From positions 16,678,001 through 16,742,000 of the forward strand of contig OZ020485.1 in the NCBI GenBank assembly GCA_963971405.1: a stretch of 64,000 bases of DNA, given 5' to 3'. The first letter of the stretch is position 1. Every line of letters starts with the position of its first letter. Positions 1 to 11,600 of the stretch are shown piece after piece. The notes beneath the pieces were generated by a model. That model searched no databases and was not told the DNA's origin. It saw nothing but the letters and a program-made list of their open reading frames with translations. This DNA is from Psococerastis gibbosa (taxonomy: Eukaryota > Arthropoda > Insecta > Psocodea > Psocidae). The translations under genes and the position numbers were made by a program.

Positions 1-66
1 TAACTCCGACAGGTAGACCTTGCAATAGAACAAAAAAAGTCGATATTTATTTATTTATTTATTTAT
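1..66 (+). repeat. 3' end of a tRNA-derived SINE, cut by the window edge
   Basis: The first 66 bases match the tail shared by the SINE copies at 22346 and 41883: a TAACTCCG-like block, a purine-rich AATAGAACAAAAAA stretch, then a TTTA microsatellite. Only the tail is present because the element begins before the window. Confidence 0.6.
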
Positions 67-1329
67 GATGGCAATTTGGGATTAATATAATACCCGGGTT
101 TATTTTTTATTAAATTTACCGCAGTAGGAAAGTGTCACGTAACGGCGTTAAAATATGCGCGGGAAATTCAAATTAATAAATTATTAGAATTCATGAGAAT
201 GGTTGCATTGTTTAATAATTGAAGGAAATACTGCATAATAATTAAACATTAAAATGTACAGGTAGAATTTGGAAATATAGGCCTACTTAGAATGTTAATT
301 AATGTGTATACATCAAAGGGAGATAAAATTGAAAGCTCACCAAAAATATTGATAATAATAATAATAATTGTGTATTGACCAGAAATTTGACAACTACATT
401 TAAGAAAATAAATAAATAAATTTCTGACAATACATCTAGCAAAATATCCAAATGGACTTTAATCTTTAATTCCAACAATTATTGACGGCGATGAACGTAA
501 CGCCATATAGCCCAAAAACTTAACTTAATTTAGTCTATACTGCATCCAAATTCTAATTTTTTATTTTTTTGATCATTTGTTCACCCTCTTCAGATATGGT
601 AGGCTACTTACGCAGACCGATAAGCACAACAATAATGAACATGTTTGAAGCCGTTGGCGAGAACTGAACAGGCCGGCGCCCGCGGATCAGGTCCCGTAAC
701 TGTACCTATCAGGTTTAACTGCATGCTATTGAATTATTTAAATCGCTAGATGTCACGCCTTTTTTATGAGGCCATTTATGAGGCCATGTTACTCGCGATT
801 CACCTTCGGAAGTTGGCAATGGAAAGATCTAGCTTCTTTGGTTGAACTTTAATGTAAATCAGGCTATTGGCGCCTTCAAAGAGTCCTTCGAATCATCCAT
901 CATTACTCACTTTATTTACTTTAATCCTCCCATGGGGTCGGCGGGACGGATCTTCACGGTCTTGTGCATCTTCTGGTGACAGACCAAGTGTCCTCAGGTT
1001 CTGAGGTTTCTAGTGACATCATTGGTCGTCCTTGTGACCTTGGGTCCCCCACTGCACATAGTTACTCATTCGTTGTAGCTGGTGGCTGTCTTCTCTCCTC
1101 TTCGTATAGCCCTACCATGCTGACGCTTTCGGTAATGGGGGTGCCTGCATTTCCGCTCGGGTATCTTCGACCCTCCTCCTGTTAGCTAGTTTACACCTGA
1201 GGGAGAAGCGCACTATTACTCTGCAAGCAAAATTCAATCTTGCTTGGGTTTGATCGCTGGCATATTGTTGACTACTGACTGCAAAATAGCCTATATGAGT
1301 AGAAAAGACATAGCTGAGCCCCTTTTTAG
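67..1329. other. Gene-free AT-rich flank
   Basis: No coding region, RNA gene or clear repeat boundary is recognisable. The stretch at about 900-1210 is richer in GC than its surroundings and holds a 73-codon open frame with no recognisable domain; it may be a worn transposon fragment. Confidence 0.4.
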
Positions 1330-1690
1330 CCTTAATCCCCCAGTATTGAGTTAGTACAAAATATGAAAATTGGTCCAGAGATATAATGTAGTTAAGAACC
1401 TACTTGCCGAATTTAAATGTAATTCATTGATTTGTCGGCAAGCTAATGAAAGCTACTGACTGACATTTCGAAAAAAAAACCTTTTCTGGAGTTCAGTCAT
1501 GTATGTAATATTACTAGTGTTGTCAAGCTTGCGCAAGTTCCTTTCAGTGTAACGTTTGTACATTTTGAAGATACATTTTTATCTCTCTTTCCTTTCTTAC
1601 TGGGACCTCATACAAAAAATCGAACCTGAACATTTCGACCAGCACAAGCTTCTTTTAGGCTAACGTATAAATAGGAAAGAATAATACAAT
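1330..1690 (-). repeat. Degenerate copy of the dispersed GCTTTCCAATTTAT family
   Basis: It contains the same ordered landmarks as the better copies at 13245 and 19849: a phrase like AACCTACTTGCC, a CTGACTGACATTTCG block, CCTGGGACCTC, then TTTCGACCAGCACAAGCTT and a terminal block near ATAAATAGGAAAG. Divergence is high, so the limits are approximate. Confidence 0.5.
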
Positions 1691-1764
1691 GGAAGTGACA
1701 GATAGCGTTATAGAATCGTGGCAGTAGAGATAATTAAGGAAGAGTTTTGTGACAAAGGGTGGAA

Positions 1765-2524
1765 GTCAGAGATTTCGTTCAGTTAGTGTGGGTTCGCTCT
1801 TAAGAGCAATTTATTTAATAATTGATTAATAGGAATGTACAAAACATATAACAGCTCAAAAACACACAACAAAAGTGGCAGAAGAGCCCTATAGAGTCGT
1901 GGCAGTAGAGATAGGGAGGAGGTACGTGACAAACAGCGGAAGCCCGAGCTATCGTTCAGTAAGTGTGGTTTTGCTCTTAAGACCAATTTATGTAATAATA
2001 TATTAATAAGAATGTACAAATCCTATAACAGTTCAATTAATTATAACAAAAGTGGCACCAGCTATAGAGTTGTAGGAGGAGAACTAGGGTGGAAATACCG
2101 GTTAGCTTTCGTTCAGTTAACGTGGTTTCGCTCTTATGAGCAATTTAATATAATAATAATTTTTTATGGTAGGTAACGTATAAAATCGAGGCCTATAACA
2201 GCTCAAAAAGACACGACAAAAGTGGCAGAAGAACGTTATAGAGTAGGGGCATTTGAGATAGGGAGGAGCTATGTGACAAATAGTGGGCGGCCGGACTTTC
2301 GTTCAGTTAACGTAGTGTCGCTCTTATGAGAAATTTCATATAAAAATAGATTTATAGTGGCGTAAAAAACCTAGACCTATAACAGCTAAAAAAACACACG
2401 GCAAAAGTGGCAGAAGAGCGCTATCAGAGTCGTGGCAGTAGAGATAGGGAGTAGGTACGTGACAAACAGCGGGCGGCTGAGCTTTCGTTCAGTTAGTGTT
2501 TGGTTTCGCTCTTATGAGCAATAG
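1765..2524 (+). repeat. Five-unit promoter-proximal tandem repeat, 157-190 bp period
   Basis: Five diverged units carry the motif CGTTCAGT at 1776, 1953, 2110, 2300 and 2486. In each unit it is followed about 17-20 bases later by a near-palindrome of the form GCTCTTATGAGC, and it is preceded by ACAAAAGTGGCAGAAGA and a block like GGGAGGAGGTACGTGACAAA. The last unit ends about 40 bases before the start codon of the Ig/FN3 gene. The array therefore occupies the proximal promoter and probable 5' UTR. Confidence 0.8.
2486..2496 (+). promoter_or_regulatory. Candidate initiator (Inr) of the Ig/FN3 gene
   Basis: CGTTCAGTTAG contains TCAGTT, which fits the arthropod initiator consensus TCAKTY. Starting at the A (2491) would give a 5' UTR of about 71 bases before the ATG at 2562. 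The same motif occurs in the four upstream repeat units, so several start sites are possible. No TATA box or convincing DPE was seen. Confidence 0.35.
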
Positions 2525-2561
2525 CTGCTGAAAGTGCCCGGCCGGTGCCGTGGGTCGCAAT

Positions 2562-2616
2562 ATGACACAGTTTTACGTATTCGCGACTCTTCTCATTTCT
2601 TCTTTAAGTTTTCACG
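2562..2616 (+). CDS. Ig/FN3 gene exon 1: signal peptide
   Basis: It encodes MTQFYVFATLLISSLSFH, a typical signal sequence, and ends in phase 1 before the donor GTAAG. The ATG is the first one after the repeat array, and the donor sits directly after the hydrophobic core, as is common for adhesion genes. Confidence 0.8.
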
Positions 2617-5600
2617 GTAAGTTAAAAATACTATTTTAACATACATTATTTTACAGGTGGATCCCACCATTTTCAATCTTGGCTGCATATACCGTAAGTT
2701 ACTGTTAATTAACAAGATACCACTAAAATATTTCAGGCTTCTACAGCCTATCAATCATATCAATCAATTTTAAAATTAACCATCGTTTACGTGCTTTTGA
2801 ATTCGGAATAAAAAAGTATCGTCTAGATTTTAGACTAACTGTCAATATCGGAAGTTAATTGAGAATTACATAATTTAGTTTTGAGTTCCACGCCAGTAGA
2901 TGGTAGAAAATGATTGGCAGTCATAACGTGGAAATTTATTGTTATATTAGTAGCCGCGTTATCGTAGTAACTTCGAAGGAGTCAACATTTTAAATGTTTC
3001 GGTAAGAAATACTGCGCATTTCTATATAGGAGAGATGGGACATTCTTCCTGCAAAAAAAATATTACTTTTAAATGTCTTGTTGTTGTTGTTGTTTCTAAC
3101 GCCTGCTTTCAGCATTTCTGCTTTAAGCAACCCTGTCAGCCTGGCGGGGGGAGTGAGTCTGTTTGTTAACTTGAGGCACCCTAAGGGCAGGCTCTTTCAC
3201 CTCGGGGAAAAGGGGAGTTGACTAACAGGGTGGACCTCCTGATTATAGTGGATTCCGAACCACTTGGGGAACATGGTAAAGTCACACGATTAAATCGGAG
3301 GTGACCGGGACTCGACTTATACTGCCTAAGCGAGTTATCATATCCCACCAGGTTCCCCTGCCAACGCTGTGCACACTACCAAGTTGCCGCAGTTTGAAAC
3401 ATGCTCTGCTCTAATGGAATTAACATGGTAAGGCCGTTGGCCTTTTATATTTCTGGCCTCCCCTGCCATGTCTCCTATGACCAGCCAATGAAAAGACGTC
3501 GCAGATGAGCCAAGAAATTTTTAGCAGGATTGAATGTATCGCCTCTCCTATATAGAAGTCTAGATGACATTGGAATATGGCCGTGTCTAGTATTTCAAAG
3601 TCTAGTGGGCACGGCCTCAATCAATCAATCAATCAATCAAAAACGTGTATTGTAACAGAAATACACAACACCTATAGGGCCAGATGACCCATAACAGACT
3701 GTAAAAATAATCTTATATCACCACACACCCTGCCAAACTTATTAGGGGACAAGCATGGGCCGATCACGGCAACGTTAAGCTTTCTAAGCAAGACCGGAGT
3801 CATGCCCCACCTGTAGACCGTAGACAAAACCATTCTAAAACACCCATGACTTCCGCACACACACACACACACACCGACCGGCGCAAATACTCGAAAGAGT
3901 CCCGCGCCTTAAAAAAAAATAAATAAATAAATAATTTAAACACAAAATATTTAACTCTTGAAAAATACAACGAACATTAACTTACGTGCTTATAACAGGT
4001 CCACAGAAACAATGAAAAAATTCTTTAAGTCTAATCCACAATTTGAAACAACTCTTCTCGTCCCATCAGCCATTCTAATAGGTACAATATGTCATGGCGT
4101 CATTTCTAAAATGTCGACTGATAGTCGATAGATGAGTAATTAAATTTTCTCATTTACTTGTAAAGAGCCGGCTACTGTCGCTTTTCTGGGCATTTGGTGA
4201 ATTATAAACATTATTAATAAATAATGACTTGTTGCTATAACCATTTGTAAACTTTCGACTGATAGGTGGTTAATTTTTTATCAGCACCGTCTCTTTTCTT
4301 GTAAAAAGTCGGCTACCATCGTCCTTCTGGGCTTTTGGAGGACTAAAATCATGATAAATAATTAATGACTTGTTGTTGTATGACTGAACCAACCTAGCGG
4401 AGTCCGGGCTACATAACTCTCTCTTATGTAGGCTACACTCTACTTGGACCGCCTGCTTTACATGCCCTCTGAAGCATGCATGTGGGAATCGAGCCAGTAA
4501 CATTATGGGAGAAAGCCAGGGCCCTTACCACCACACAACTTGTACCGGCAAACAAACAAACAAACAAACAGCGGTCCAACTCTCTGTTTCATACAAATAA
4601 AGGCTCGTATAATCTTTCTAAGGCTCTCCGTTAGTCTCGCCAAACATATCTGGCTCCAAATTTTTTGTTTGCTAACTCCATGGCAAAGGCTGGCTTTAAG
4701 TCAACCTGGAATTCATATAAGCTAAGAATCAGACGCAAATTTTTCGGCTCATTCCACTATGTCTTTGTCACAAACACATTATTTTCTCGTTCTTCGTTCG
4801 CACTGAAACTTTCAATCATTACTAGTCCCCACGAATTGGGATGTTACTAGCTTTAATTGGTACCGGCCGCCATACCATGTTGAATCCAGCGGACCAGAGC
4901 AGGTTCAAAGCTGCAGATAATTTGGTCGTGTGAACAGTGCCGGTAGGGAAACATGGTAGGACTTGTCCTGGTCTGCTCCGAACTAATCGTGTGACTTCAC
5001 TGTGTTTCCCAAGTGGTTCGGAATCCACTATAATCAGGAGGTCCACTGTCCTATGGGCTGGCATAGGACAGTCAAGTCGGGGTCGCTCTATGGGCCCAAA
5101 TGAGGCCTAAGTCGTTATTAACCCGACGAACACTACTACTACTAACTTTAATTGGTCATTAGGAATAGGCTAATTAGTGAGGACAATAAAACGAAATTAG
5201 AGAAATTTATGTACGACTTCAATTACTTCGCCATTACTCGTAATTTCAGTTATATTTTCACATTTACTTTGTTGTAGCCTACTTCGCCGTAGTAAAAATA
5301 AAATAAATTAATTTTGCCAATTGCGTATTACTAAACATATTAATAATAATAATAATGTGGTGTGACCCGCCTACCCAAGATAACGGCAATCTGCTTCAAT
5401 GCACTCTATGCCCCTGCTCTTTATACAATCTTTTGGAGTGCACAGACAATCGCGTCAAGTTGGCACAACACTGGGCCCAAAAAATGTAATGAGTCTCTCC
5501 GTTGCCTCTCGTTATAGCCTAAAGGTGTGGGTGTCACCGTTTGCTTGAATTTCCCCCACACCTCAGGTCTTAAAATACATCTTTTTGCATTCATAGGCGT

Positions 5601-8600
5601 ATATTATAGGTACACGTCTGTAGATGCCAAAAACTGCCATGATTTTTTCTGAAGTGAGGGCGACAATTAACTGTCGCATGTCCTAGTTTTGAAGAGTAAG
5701 ATCATGTTCATGTTCTGATTATGTTCCCATGTTCGAATCCCACAATAATAGTAATAATAATGTCCTGAAGGACGTTTTTTCGAACCAAGGCCCTAATGGA
5801 TTTCGGACATTATTTTTATTTTATTTTATAATTTTGCTTTCCAATTCATACGTAGTATAAGGAAAGTATTGTGATGGTCGAAATTTTCGATTCCGAGATT
5901 TCAACGGATTTACACGTTTTCAGGTCCCATGAACCCAAAAAAGTGGTTTTTATGAAATGTCTGTCTGTCTGTCTGTTCATCGATTTTCGGGCAAACTATT
6001 CGGTCGATTTTGATTAAATTTCACAAGTAGGTTGACAAAAATCATACCTCAGGACTATTTTTATTTTATTTTGGGCCAATTAATTTGGGGGGGGGGGGGT
6101 TTATTTTCAAAAAACTCCAAAAAAACGTCTAAAAAAATTATTTCTCAAAAACGGCTCCAACGATTTCCTTTAAATTCACATATATTGTAGTCGTTATTAA
6201 TGTTGACAAAATGCGGGGGTCGCTTGCTCCTTGATAGTTTGCTTCTGGGGGTAAAAAAAAAATAAAAATAACTAAATTTTGATTGATGAAAAATGACTGA
6301 AAAATAATTTTTCTGCGAAACCTTTCTATCGATGAGTTTTCTACCTACAGGCATGTTTTAGGTGTTAAAGATTTTTTTTAATGATAGAAAATTCGCGCTC
6401 AAATGCATTGCGTCTCCTTCCATTATTGCTGTGTGGTAATGTGATGGTCTGACCTATCTAGAATTTATCTCACCTCCAGTGACGTCAGGTGGACACCCCC
6501 CCCCCCCCCGAGATATCGGAAATCTAACCATAGGAAAATTATTTACCATGAAATTACTCATTTTCTCTATCTACTAATGTTGATAAATTGGAAAGCATGT
6601 TCGAGTAAACTCGGACCGGTTCTTTTTATATTGTTTCCGTAAGAATTTTGAGCCATTTGCAAATTGGTACACGTCCTCAATAATGTAATAGACAAGCTTA
6701 CCATTGGCGCAGTGTAACAGGAGGAAGTATGACTTAACCAAGTACAAATACGAGTTTTCGAATCCCACAAGTCTCGTTATATTTTCGGGTCATGGCTCGC
6801 AGGGCAGGGAGAGAAAGAGGGTTTCAAAGCCTTACATGTGACTAGCTCACCTACGTTGGTTTAATAATACTTATTTATTTACATAAACTATATGTATTAT
6901 TTTGAAAAAAGAACTTATTTTATTGGAACGAAGTGCATTAAAGTCAACATTAATCGAAATATTTTTGTAAGACTTTTCCGGACTAAAAATTTATTGAAAT
7001 TAAACTCAAGTATGCTACAGTTGGTACAGTGTACTTTAAAATAGGTAGCTGGCAGCGCTATCAATTTAATAATTTGCATATTTTATGGAATATCTGAGAA
7101 AGATGTATAAGAAAAGGTATCCAGCTATTTAAGTATGCGAAAAGTTAATTATGGTGGCTTCAAAGCTCATTGAAAATTTACCTTATTCTGCTAAAAGGCA
7201 CACCGGCCGTTGTAAGCACGATTCACATCTGTCTTCTAAAAGGATGAGAAAGGCAAAAGAATATTTTTTATTTTATTTTTTTTTTTAAAGTAATTCCAGG
7301 TAGGCTTTTATTCCTCAATTCTTCTTTGGAATTTTTACTGGTAGAACATAAAATTTGAAGGCAGAATCGGGCACCCCCACCGTCCATTTTTTTAATAAAA
7401 TTCAATTTCTCATATAATATCTATTGTAGAGCGATAAATAAGTTTTTTTTACTATTTTATTACTATTTATTATTTATTAATCAAGAAAAACGCAATACAA
7501 TTCATAGATGTCCAAGGGCCACACTAAGTGCACCCTGTGAAGGGGACTTGCGTCGTGGAGTAATGTTCCTTTACATTTTGATGCATAGTACGCCTATGTA
7601 GTGGTCACTGGCACAAATTTTTGGTTACAGTTTTGGAACTCCTTTGACCTGACACCCCGAGTGGCAGTTATTTTATTACAAATCAGGTTGAGCGGTGTTA
7701 GTGACGGCCACATAATGCGCATCAAAATGTAGAGGAACCTTTCTTCTATTTTATGACACCTCATTTATGGCTCTACTATCGATCTATCCTGTTAAATTTG
7801 ACACCCGTAAGGTTTCTCATAAAAAATGTTCTTCCGATCGGTGTTACTGACATAATACACATAATTACGCATTTGTAACATTATGAACAGTATATTATGT
7901 ATATGAACTTCTTCTACTTTATCACATTTATAACTCTACGATTGATGTTTCTTGCGATGTATTATTTATCCATCCTTTGGACGCGGCCAGTTGTCAGCAT
8001 TCCAAAATTAATAAGGAAACCATGCCAATAATGTCCGAAAACCCAATGAATGGGGTCGTTGGCAGGGCAATGCTCAATGCAAACAGAACTGCGTCCATAA
8101 AAACCCTTAAAATAATAACAGTCCTTGCGTATTGCCCTCCCCCCGCCCCCTTGCGCCATTCCTGTCTACTGTCCTGGCTGACCTTGCCGCACGTAACAGG
8201 TTTCAATTTTATCGCGCGTGCGTAAAAACTTGGAAGAGAGGCTTTCAAATAATTATGGTGCTTGATTAGGAGTTCTTTGATGTTGCCAAAGCTCCCGAAT
8301 AAATGATCATTTATATTAATTAGTATATGACTCATCCATTATTACTGCCCCTTTTATCAATATTAATGACTTTCTGGGATTGAGCATTTTCTCATCTTCA
8401 GAGTTCAAGTTGGTCATTTGAAATTGGAAATTTATTTATAAGCGGTTATTGTACTGAGAAGGTGCGCGTTGGTCCCAAAGAAATAGAACCGGTATGAGAG
8501 AACTCGTACTTGCTTCCCCATTTTTTAATTAGTACTATACCCAACCACCGTAGGATTACATTTGTTACCCTCATAAAAATGAAATAAACTCGGTGTTCCG

Positions 8601-11600
8601 CTTACATAAGTTTTCGAATAAAACCGTCTTACAAATGTCGTAAAGTAAGTAAGTAAATATATAATTGAACAATCAATAAAAATCGAAGCGTGAATCCCCA
8701 GCACTAAGTACAAAAACGACTTGTCACCCTGGGATCAAAAGTTAAGTACTACCGTGGTCGGGTGGTATAGGTACCGAGTTAGATAATATGAGTATGTGTA
8801 CAAAATAGTCCCAGGGTTACATTTCGGTTGCCTCCAATTTTTTTACCCCAGAGCACTGAATTGATCAATAGGACGATTGCTTGGTCAAGAACGGACAGAC
8901 TAATACAATGCAACACAGTAACGATGGCAGAATATGTTATGTATTGGGGCATGAATTATCCATAATGTTTTTAAAAAATATTTTTTTTTATTCAAAACCA
9001 AAACTTTGCTTAGGTTAGCAACCTATTCGGTTTTGTTACTCTATTTAACACCTAAAATATGTCTGAAGTTAGAAAGAAACGTTAAGAAAAACTATCAGCA
9101 GAAAAATTATCGTTTAGTTTTTTTCATGGGAGCCTTTTTGATTTATTTGCCCCCATAATGCCACTATCAAGGGATAAGCGACCTATTAGGGTTTGATTAC
9201 AATAATAAGGACTACAAAATATGTGAATTTAATCAAAAATTAGTTAAAGCCTTTTTTGAAGAAATAAATTTTTAGCAGTTGTTTTAATTTTTGGAAGGTA
9301 CATCTTTATATTTATCTTATCTTAAAGTTATCTTTATTTTATCATTATCTTATCTTTATCTTATCTTATCTTTATTTTATCGCACCTTTATTTTTATCTT
9401 TAATCTATGGTAAGACCCTTCAAAATTGATCTAGCCAAAAAAAAAAAAAAATACTCGTGAGATATGACTTTTGTGATGCTATACATACCGAATTTTATCA
9501 GAGTTACCCACGAATCGTTGAACGGCAGACAGACCCGTCCGATAGACATTTCGTAAACACCACTTCTTTCCACCAGTCATATTCACCTGTCCAGACATAA
9601 AAATTATTCATGTGAGAGGCTGATGCCAAATGATTTGGAATCCACTGTAATCAGGAGGTCCTCTCATATGTAACATAGCAAGTTCTAACATGAAGTTCTG
9701 AAAGTTCCATAGTTGAACCCATGCCCAAGCAAAAAGAGATTGTGTTATTCATTAATTAAGAGTTCCTCGGCACCCTACTACTAACAAGGTAGATAAAGAA
9801 GAATGAGATAAGTCATTCTTGGCATACCATTATTGTACTAAGAAGGGTATACATATAATATTGGTGCTACTGCTGACGGCAGAGAAGTGATCGTAATTAG
9901 TTTCCCCAACGTCTCCTGGTGTCTCTTTTTAAAAGAAGTTGCAGAAAGAAAGTAAATTAGAAAAAGATTTGAAAAGGGGACTCGAGCAATTTACTTAGTT
10001 GAGAGCTTTCTTGACTCTTCCGCCGTGGAGTTATTAAGCAACTGGATTAAGACCTCGAGCAATACCTCAGATACGATACTTGACAATTTGGCGTTTTCTA
10101 TTTATCTTTCGTTATTACTATTTGTAATTACATAAAATTACTAGTTGACCTAGCCAAATTCACAACAGTAAAATTAGGGTAGTTTCCACCAGTAGCGTAG
10201 CGTAGCGGAGCAACTGCCACCTACCCCCCCCCCCCCCAACGACACCCCTGCACAAACATTGTAATGTTAATTTCTGGAAAATACGATATTCTAAAATTAT
10301 GCACAATAATATATATTTTATACGATGCATATATACGTAAGTTTTCCCCTACTAGCTGCAGTTCAAGATTAGGTTGTTATTATAGGGTTGTATGGGCCCA
10401 GGCTCGGTGATAAAATTCCATTTATGAAGAGTCTCGAGCCTCTACCTTCCATTACATAGTCCAGGTCCCTACCCACTAGACCACGTGGGTGCGGGCTGCA
10501 GAATACTTCGTATATATAAAAATTTTGAGCGAGGCCGGCTTTATTAACTCAGGGAACTGTACAGGCGTATAGGCAAAAATTAAAAAAAAAACTCAACGCA
10601 AATTGATTGGTGTCAACATTGGTTCATAACGGATGTTTTTTCAAAATTGAAACCGTAGCGCTTAACGACCCCCTATGACCCTTTTCAAAATCGAAATCGC
10701 TCCAGCAATTCAACAACCTTTCAGTTCATTGATTGAGATTTCTGAACCAATTCATATGGGAATTATTCGCATATTTTCGGAGATGTGAAATGCCCGTGGT
10801 TTCGAATATTGGTTTCCCACCTCTTTGAGTTTGAAATTTTTCAGAGGTCATAAAATAAAAATAAAATAATTAGTTTAGCAGCCAATTAAGTGGAATGTTT
10901 CTAAATTTTTCAAATACGACATCATCATGCAGTGAGAGCATGTTAATTAATTTCTCGGTCCAGAGCCCTTATACGGACCTAAATGCTTCTTTTTCTTCTT
11001 TAAATTCCTCTTCTGTCGCAGCTGACCATGAGAATTTGGACCTTGGAGACTGCTGCTCTGAAAAGGGAAGTCATGCTCTTGCCAAACCACTGCCTCAGGT
11101 TTTTCAACCAGGATGTTCTTCTTCTTCCAGGAGTCCTCTGTTCTACTATCTTCCCTTGGATTATTACATGCAAAAGGGGATATTTTTCGTTCCTCAGCAC
11201 AAGTATCTTAGTTTCCGTTTCTTAGCCATCAGTAACAACTCGGCTTCTGTATCCATTCACCTCAGAACCTCAACATTAGGGACACCATCTCTTCAGGATA
11301 CGCGCAGCATTTTTCACTGTAAGAACAAAAAAAAATCGTCTGTATTGCTTCAGCCATTTGATGAGGAACGAAACGTATCGCATTCTGCATGTAATTATCC
11401 AAGGGGAGAGATAGAAGGACTGAGTGCTCTCGACAGAAGAAGAACATCCTGGTTGAAAGAGACAAAACATGCGCCTTACTCATCAAAGTAACGCATAAAC
11501 TGTAATAACAAACTACCATTGACAAGATTAAATCCATTGGCCATTGCGTGGTAGTAAATTCAAATTACTAAACTAAGCTAAACAAAACTAACCCTCAGAG

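Noticed and set aside
7994..8335. 113-codon minus-strand frame with a hydrophobic run
   Set aside because: Overlapping frames exist on both strands, no family is recognisable, and neither splice sites nor a start context support a gene.
10895..11491. 198-codon open frame on the plus strand
   Set aside because: It runs through two oppositely oriented LINE fragments and has no domain or splice context; it is open by chance.
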